From assembly GCA_964435575.1 (NCBI GenBank), contig CAYSZS010000008.1:1-40872 (forward strand): a DNA stretch of 40,872 bases. Direction: 5' to 3'. This stretch comes from GWB1-39-12 sp964435575. GTDB lineage: Bacteria > Patescibacteriota > Microgenomatia > UBA8517. The notes under the pieces are model-generated. The model searched no databases. It was not told the origin of the DNA and saw only the letters and a list, made by a program, of their open reading frames with translations. The translations under genes were made by a program, and so were the position numbers. Positions 36,293 through 40,872 of this stretch are shown here, one piece after another (position 1 is the first letter of the stretch; every line of letters begins with the position of its first letter).

Positions 36293-36670
36293 ATGGGCAA
36301 AATTTTTACTGTAGATGAAGGAGGATTGCCTCTAATTCCTGAAGGCGAATATAAAGCCGTGTTTACTAAATATGAGGAGAAAAAAGCATTGGCTTATGGG
36401 GACGCTTTAAGAATTGATTTTGAGATCAAAGAGGGAGACTTTAACGGTACAGTTCTTAACACTCTAGTTTCAGAGAGGCTATCACCAAAGTCGAGATTTG
36501 GTAAGTTAGTCAGTGCACTTACAGGACAACCTCTAAAGGCAAAGGACGGAGTTGATTTGGACGAGTTACTAGGAAAACCTTGTTCGATTGTCGTTGGGAC
36601 CACCGAAGGCAAAGCAGGTTATGGTGACTTTTCTACGATTGTAGAGTTCAAAGAATTATCAGAAGAATGA
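36293..36670 (+). CDS. DUF669-like phage replication-associated protein
   Basis: This 125-residue protein begins 'FTVDEGGLPLIPEGEYKAVF' and runs through 'GDALRIDFEIKEGDFNGTVL', 'SPKSRFGKLVSALTGQPL' and 'LLGKPCSIVVGTTEGKAGYG'. This is a beta-rich, OB-like pattern seen in DUF669 and related phage proteins that accompany primase/helicase genes and may bind single-stranded DNA. AAGGGAGGTGATAAAAA is a strong ribosome site. It directly precedes the prim-pol gene, which supports a replication role. The family call is by pattern only. Confidence 0.6.
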   Translation: MGKIFTVDEGGLPLIPEGEYKAVFTKYEEKKALAYGDALRIDFEIKEGDFNGTVLNTLVSERLSPKSRFGKLVSALTGQPLKAKDGVDLDELLGKPCSIVVGTTEGKAGYGDFSTIVEFKELSEE

Positions 36671-36691
36671 TAATTCTTTTTAACTTTCACT

Positions 36692-36718
36692 CTAGGCATA
36701 AGTCGAATTTATGCCTAG
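36692..36718. promoter_or_regulatory. Perfect 10-bp hairpin before the prim-pol gene
   Basis: CTAGGCATAA (36692-36701) and TTATGCCTAG (36709-36718) are perfect arms around a 7-base loop, 15 bases before the prim-pol ATG. There is no T-run. It may be an operator, attenuator or replication-initiation site. Confidence 0.5.
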
Positions 36719-36733
36719 GAATGAGGGCTAAAA

Positions 36734-39133
36734 ATGACTACATCTAATACTAATACAAATCAAATATTGGAGCAAGCGTTACTTCTATCTGAAAAATTGA
36801 AATGGAGTATTGTATGTGTTGGTAAAGGTGAAAAAATACCATTAGTCCCCTGGAAAGAACTTCAAACTAGAAGAGCGACACGAAAAGAAATTATTAATTG
36901 GTTTACTTCATACCCAGAGGCAAATGTAGGTATAGTTTTGGGTAAAGTTTCGAACTTGATGGTAGTAGATATAGACCCTCGAAATGGAGGTAGCTACGAA
37001 GAATTTAAGGACGTAAAAACAGTAAAGGTTAAAACTGGTGGCGGTGGTTGGCATATTTATTTTCAATATGATGAAGGATTTCATAACCTTTCCAGTATAA
37101 GATCAGGAATTGATATCAAAACTGAGAAAGGTTATGCGGTTGCACCGCCATCAATTCACCAATCAGGAGACCTGTATAAATGGATAAGTAACCCGTTTGA
37201 TACCCAGATTATCCCTATACCCGACTCAATAAAAGAATGGTTATTGAATGGCAAGCAAGAAATAAAACAGAACGACAAATCTACCAAAATAGAAGAAATC
37301 GTACGTGGGGTCTGTGCAGGTCAACGAAATACTAGTGCAGCCTCCTTAACTGGAAAACTTTTAAGAAGTCTTGAGGAAAAGGAGTGGGAGTCAATTGCTT
37401 GGCCTCTTATTAAATCCTGGAACAAAGAAAACAACAATCCGCCATCACCAGAAGAAGAATTACGTACCACTTTTGAAAGTATTAAGAAAAAGGAGTGGCA
37501 AAGAGTAGAGGAAGAAGAACAAAAGGGTTCTTTTACAAAACAGTTAATAGAAAAAATTTTAAGCAGCGGAGCTATTTTGTTTAAGGATGAATATGGCGAT
37601 GGTTATATATCACCTGATGGAACAGGCAGAGAAATAATGAAACTTCGTTCCCGAAGTTTTAAGTTACTAGTATCACGCTGTAGCTGGCAAAACTTTGATG
37701 GTCAGCCTGTTCACACTGACGTAATCAGTAATATTACTCAAATGCTTGAAGCAAAAGCATTATTTGAAGGAGAGCAATACAACTTGTTTGTTCGAATAGC
37801 AAGGACTGATGAAGCAGTATGGTACGATCTAGGGAATGGTCCAGCTGTAAAAATTAACAAAAATGGATGGGAAGTTGTTTATAGTCCACCAATTCTATTT
37901 AAACGATTTTCCCATCAACAGCCACAGATAATACCTCAGAGGGGTGGTAGTGTTACTCAACTAGACAAATTTTTAAACATTAGCAATGAATCAGAAAGGC
38001 TGTTGTTTAAGGCTTTCACTATCTCGGCATTTATACCAAATTTCCCCCATCCACTTCTCGTTATACATGGACCTCAAGGTTCAGGAAAAACTACACCATT
38101 AAAGCTCCTTAAATCTTTAATTGATCCTTCTGGACTGAAAACGATGTCTGAACCAGATAATAAACGGGAATTTGTCCAATTAGCTTCTCATCACAGCTTT
38201 ATATTTCTTGATAATTTATCCATGCTTCAAGGATGGTTATCCGATTCCTTAGCAAGAGCCTCAACTGGTGATGGTCTGAGTAAACGGGAGCTTTACAGCG
38301 ACGATGAGGATATTATTTATTCACTCCAAAGAACTGTAGCATTAAATGGCATTAATTTGGTTGTTAGCAAAGCCGACCTTCTTGATCGTTCTATTTTAAT
38401 TGGTCTTGAAAGAATTTCTGAAAAAGACAGACGACTTGAAGAAGAATATTGGGCAGAGTTTGAGAGAGAAAAACCATATATCTTAGGAGCAATTTTTGAT
38501 TGTGTTTCAGAAGCATTACAGGAATATCCAAATATAAATCTCTCCTCACTACCTAGAATGGCTGATTTCACTAAATGGAGTTGTGCAATTACTAAAGGGC
38601 TGGGACTTCCTGAGTCAGACTTCTTACAAGCCTATTATCAAAAAATTGGTCAACAAAATGATGAAGCCTTGCAAGCAAGCCCTGTTGCTCAGACTATATT
38701 GGAACTGATGTCTGACAGAGATGAATGGCAAGGAACACCTACTGAATTATATGAGGAACTAAATAGACTTGCTTCAAGGTTAAAAATTGATACAAACAGT
38801 CGTTATTGGCCCAAAGACCCTCAATGGTTATATAAACGAGTACAACTTGTTCACTCAAATTTAATGGCTGAAAATATAAGAGTAACTCGCGATGAAAAAT
38901 CTAGACCAAGAATTATTCTTATTGAAAGAGTCAAAAATACTGACGCTAGTGACGGAGTGTCGGAGCAGGCGGCCAATACTCCTGAGAATATGTCACCAGA
39001 TAATCAACCAAAAGCTAATACTGACGGGGTTACTGTCGAAGAAGTCATGAGGATTTTTTCTCAACCGTCAGTAGAGTCAACGCCGACACTATTTCCCAAA
39101 AATCAAGAAGGTGTAAACGAAGAAAGTTATTGA
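36734..39133 (+). CDS. Prim-pol and helicase replication protein of a mobile element
   Basis: This is a 799-residue protein. Residues ~15-165 form a bifunctional primase/polymerase (prim-pol, archaeo-eukaryotic primase fold): D79-I-D81 in 'LMVVDIDPRNGG', H107 in 'TGGGGWHIYF', and 'GIDIKTEKGYAVAPPSIHQS'. Residues ~165-270 look like a primase C-terminal helical region ('GQRNTSAASLTGKLLRSLEE'). Residues ~405-640 form a helicase-like NTPase with Walker A 'GPQGSGKT' (446-453) and Walker B 'HSFIFLDNL' (D493). The C-terminus is Asn/Glu-rich and disordered. Such proteins start replication of plasmids, phages and integrative elements. The serine recombinase gene follows 23 bases on. Confidence 0.87.
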   Translation: MTTSNTNTNQILEQALLLSEKLKWSIVCVGKGEKIPLVPWKELQTRRATRKEIINWFTSYPEANVGIVLGKVSNLMVVDIDPRNGGSYEEFKDVKTVKVKTGGGGWHIYFQYDEGFHNLSSIRSGIDIKTEKGYAVAPPSIHQSGDLYKWISNPFDTQIIPIPDSIKEWLLNGKQEIKQNDKSTKIEEIVRGVCAGQRNTSAASLTGKLLRSLEEKEWESIAWPLIKSWNKENNNPPSPEEELRTTFESIKKKEWQRVEEEEQKGSFTKQLIEKILSSGAILFKDEYGDGYISPDGTGREIMKLRSRSFKLLVSRCSWQNFDGQPVHTDVISNITQMLEAKALFEGEQYNLFVRIARTDEAVWYDLGNGPAVKINKNGWEVVYSPPILFKRFSHQQPQIIPQRGGSVTQLDKFLNISNESERLLFKAFTISAFIPNFPHPLLVIHGPQGSGKTTPLKLLKSLIDPSGLKTMSEPDNKREFVQLASHHSFIFLDNLSMLQGWLSDSLARASTGDGLSKRELYSDDEDIIYSLQRTVALNGINLVVSKADLLDRSILIGLERISEKDRRLEEEYWAEFEREKPYILGAIFDCVSEALQEYPNINLSSLPRMADFTKWSCAITKGLGLPESDFLQAYYQKIGQQNDEALQASPVAQTILELMSDRDEWQGTPTELYEELNRLASRLKIDTNSRYWPKDPQWLYKRVQLVHSNLMAENIRVTRDEKSRPRIILIERVKNTDASDGVSEQAANTPENMSPDNQPKANTDGVTVEEVMRIFSQPSVESTPTLFPKNQEGVNEESY

Positions 39134-39156
39134 AAAAAAGTTTAAAATTAGTAATA

Positions 39157-40872
39157 ATGAATACGATGAATACATCTAATTTACAACAGGATACAAAATT
39201 AAATTACTTTATCTACTGTCGTAAAAGTAGCGATACTGAGGACAAACAGATGCTATCTCTGCCTGCTCAAGTACGAGAATTAACCAAATACGCACAGGAT
39301 CACAACCTAACCGTTGTTGATGTATACCAGGAGTCAAGAACGGCTTTCAAAGTTGGACGACCTCTATTTAATGAAATGATGCAAAGAATTGATAATGGAG
39401 AGGCAAATGGCGTCCTCGTATGGCAAGCCAACCGAGTATCTAGGAATGCTCTAGATGGCGGTCTATTTATCTACTATATGAGTGAAGGTAAAATTGTTGA
39501 ATTACGCACACCTGGTAAATCATACACAATCCTATCTGATAGATTTCAACTGCAAATTGAATTAATTATGGCTCAAAAGGATTCGGATGATAAAAGTGAA
39601 AGCGTCAAGCGTGGTAATAGAGAAAAGTTCTTCCAAAAGAAGGATTGGTTAGGAGTTGCCAAACCAGGATATCTAAATTACATGAACCCAATGACAAAAG
39701 AAAAAACCATAATAGATGATCCAGAAAGGTTTGCTCTTATTCAAAAGGCTGGAAGCATGGTAATAAATGGTGAACTTACGCCAATGCAAGCACTTGCCAA
39801 ACTAAATGATGAGTGGGGATTCAGAACAAGAAGAACAGCCAAGCAAGGTGGTAGACCTATGGGAAAAAGTATGTGGTACAGAATCCTAGGTGACCCTTAT
39901 TATTATGGATTGATGAAAAGAAAGGAAGGCGAAACCGAGGGTAGACATAACCCTATGTTTACAAAAGAAGACTTTAAATTATTACAAGTACGCTTAGGAA
40001 GGACAGGTAATAATACCACTACATTCCATAACTTCCCTTACAAACCAGCAATTAAATGTGGTGAATGTAATGGGAGCATCACAGCAGAAGAAAAATGGCA
40101 AATTATCTGCTCAAACTGCAAGGTAAAATTCCACAAAGGAAAACAAAGAGATAGATGTCCAGAATGTAATATTTTGATTGAGGAGATGGTTAAGCCAAAA
40201 ATTCTTCACTATATTTATTTTCGCTGCACAAAGAAGGTGAACAGAAACTGTTCACAAGGCTCAATAGAATATGATGAACTGGAAAAACAAATAGATGAGG
40301 AGATTGAGAAATTTACAATCCCCAAAGAATTTGTGATCTGGGCAATAAAACACCTGAATGAGGAAAACACTCAGGAAGTCACAGACAGAGAAACTATTAA
40401 AATTACCCTACAAAACGCAATTGATGACGTAACTAAACAATTAGATGGCCTACTAACACTCAAGATTTCACCAACGAACATTAGTGGCGAACTTCTATCT
40501 GATACAGAGTATGCAGCAAAGAAGAAACCATTACTTGCAGGCAAAGAGGATTTATTAGACCAACTCAATAGACTCAGCGAGAGGCAAAACAAATGGATGG
40601 AATTATCAGAGCGTACTTTCAATTTTGCGTGTCAGGCTCGTTACTGGTTATCTTTTGGCACACTAATAGAGAAGACTCAGGTACTTGATGCGCTTGGTTC
40701 GAACATTGTATTAAGAGATAAGAATTTGCTGATAGAACGGCACAAACCATACTTCTTGATAGAAAAGGGTCTAAATGAAGCAAGAGAAATTGCAAAAAGG
40801 TTAGAACCTGCAAAAGAGGTTGATTTATCGGTCCAAATTGCCTATTTGGAACCTGTTAGTTCAGCTTGGCTG
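39157..40872 (+). CDS. Large serine recombinase (3' partial)
   Basis: The frame is open from ATG 39157 to the window end (572 codons). The N-terminal resolvase domain has 'YFIYCRKSSDTEDKQMLSLP' with the likely nucleophile Ser24, 'VYQESRTAFKVGRPLFNEMM' and 'GVLVWQANRVSRNALDGGLF'. The recombinase domain includes 'RRTAKQGGRPMGKSMWYRIL' and 'GDPYYYGLM'. A zinc beta-ribbon has C-x2-C pairs ('IKCGECNGSITAEEKWQIIC' then 'SNC', and 'DRCPEC'). A coiled-coil-like stretch follows ('EYDELEKQIDEEIEKF'). These enzymes join attP and attB sites, so this is the integrase of the mobile element. An alternative in-frame ATG is at 39166. Confidence 0.9.
   Translation, partial: MNTMNTSNLQQDTKLNYFIYCRKSSDTEDKQMLSLPAQVRELTKYAQDHNLTVVDVYQESRTAFKVGRPLFNEMMQRIDNGEANGVLVWQANRVSRNALDGGLFIYYMSEGKIVELRTPGKSYTILSDRFQLQIELIMAQKDSDDKSESVKRGNREKFFQKKDWLGVAKPGYLNYMNPMTKEKTIIDDPERFALIQKAGSMVINGELTPMQALAKLNDEWGFRTRRTAKQGGRPMGKSMWYRILGDPYYYGLMKRKEGETEGRHNPMFTKEDFKLLQVRLGRTGNNTTTFHNFPYKPAIKCGECNGSITAEEKWQIICSNCKVKFHKGKQRDRCPECNILIEEMVKPKILHYIYFRCTKKVNRNCSQGSIEYDELEKQIDEEIEKFTIPKEFVIWAIKHLNEENTQEVTDRETIKITLQNAIDDVTKQLDGLLTLKISPTNISGELLSDTEYAAKKKPLLAGKEDLLDQLNRLSERQNKWMELSERTFNFACQARYWLSFGTLIEKTQVLDALGSNIVLRDKNLLIERHKPYFLIEKGLNEAREIAKRLEPAKEVDLSVQIAYLEPVSSAWL

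Overview
The window looks like a chromosomal scaffold of a small-genome uncultured bacterium, most likely Candidate Phyla Radiation/Patescibacteria (Microgenomates-like). This is inferred from gene style: short proteins, membrane-anchored DsbA-like proteins, DUF5659 and prim-pol mobile genes, many leaderless starts, and short palindromic repeats inside genes. It was not established by phylogeny. TGA works as a stop (many ATGA stop/start overlaps), so the code is standard. A run of exactly 100 N (6159-6258) marks a scaffold gap. No rRNA gene or CRISPR array was seen; there is one tRNA-Ser(UGA).

Layout. 1-6.1 kb is housekeeping and accessory genes: a CvpA/CAP protein, an MGMT-type protein, a membrane protein, a DsbA-DsbB pair, a histidine phosphatase, tRNA-Ser, a DUF433/DUF5615 toxin-antitoxin pair, a GNAT and a helical protein that also has a decayed 3' copy beside the tRNA. 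Two intergenic regions (1300-1429 and 5949-6090) carry the same unidentified RNA-like fold. 6.26-15.9 kb is a copper and periplasmic-thiol island. A leftward operon (TauE/DsbD-like channel with cupredoxin tail, HMA protein, membrane thioredoxin, CPxC membrane protein) diverges from a rightward series (CsoR, DUF1573, CPxC membrane protein, rhodanese fusion, DUF5676, YHS, DUF305, cupredoxin, S23-type four-helix protein, CopA, DUF1573). A strong palindrome precedes csoR. 16.0-19.8 kb holds thioredoxin, thioredoxin reductase, a DsbA-like protein whose two halves are in swapped order, a SpoU methyltransferase and a small Cys-motif protein.

From about 19.9 kb the DNA is more AT-rich and looks horizontally acquired. 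It starts with a truncated terminase-like ATPase and its small partner. Next is a lipid-type cluster (21.4-29.8 kb) in two divergent, tightly packed operons: CarS-like cytidylyltransferase, dolichol/phytol-kinase-like protein, GNAT, CDP-alcohol phosphatidyltransferase, PEP-utilising enzyme and UbiA-like prenyltransferase; then PlsC-like acyltransferase, NAD-binding reductase, a membrane protein and an SRPBCC protein. The last part (29.9-40.9 kb) is a mobile element with XRE regulators, a 1361-residue HTH/Mrr-like nuclease/STAND NTPase protein resembling Avs defence proteins, DUF5659 and small replication-associated proteins, a prim-pol/helicase and a large serine recombinase cut by the window end.

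The least explained features are the paired RNA fold, three in-frame palindromic insertions in copA next to an S23-type gene flanked by the same repeats, the permuted DsbA, the HTH-nuclease-STAND protein, and the lipid cluster inside apparently mobile DNA. All family names come from motifs read by eye; no database search was run.
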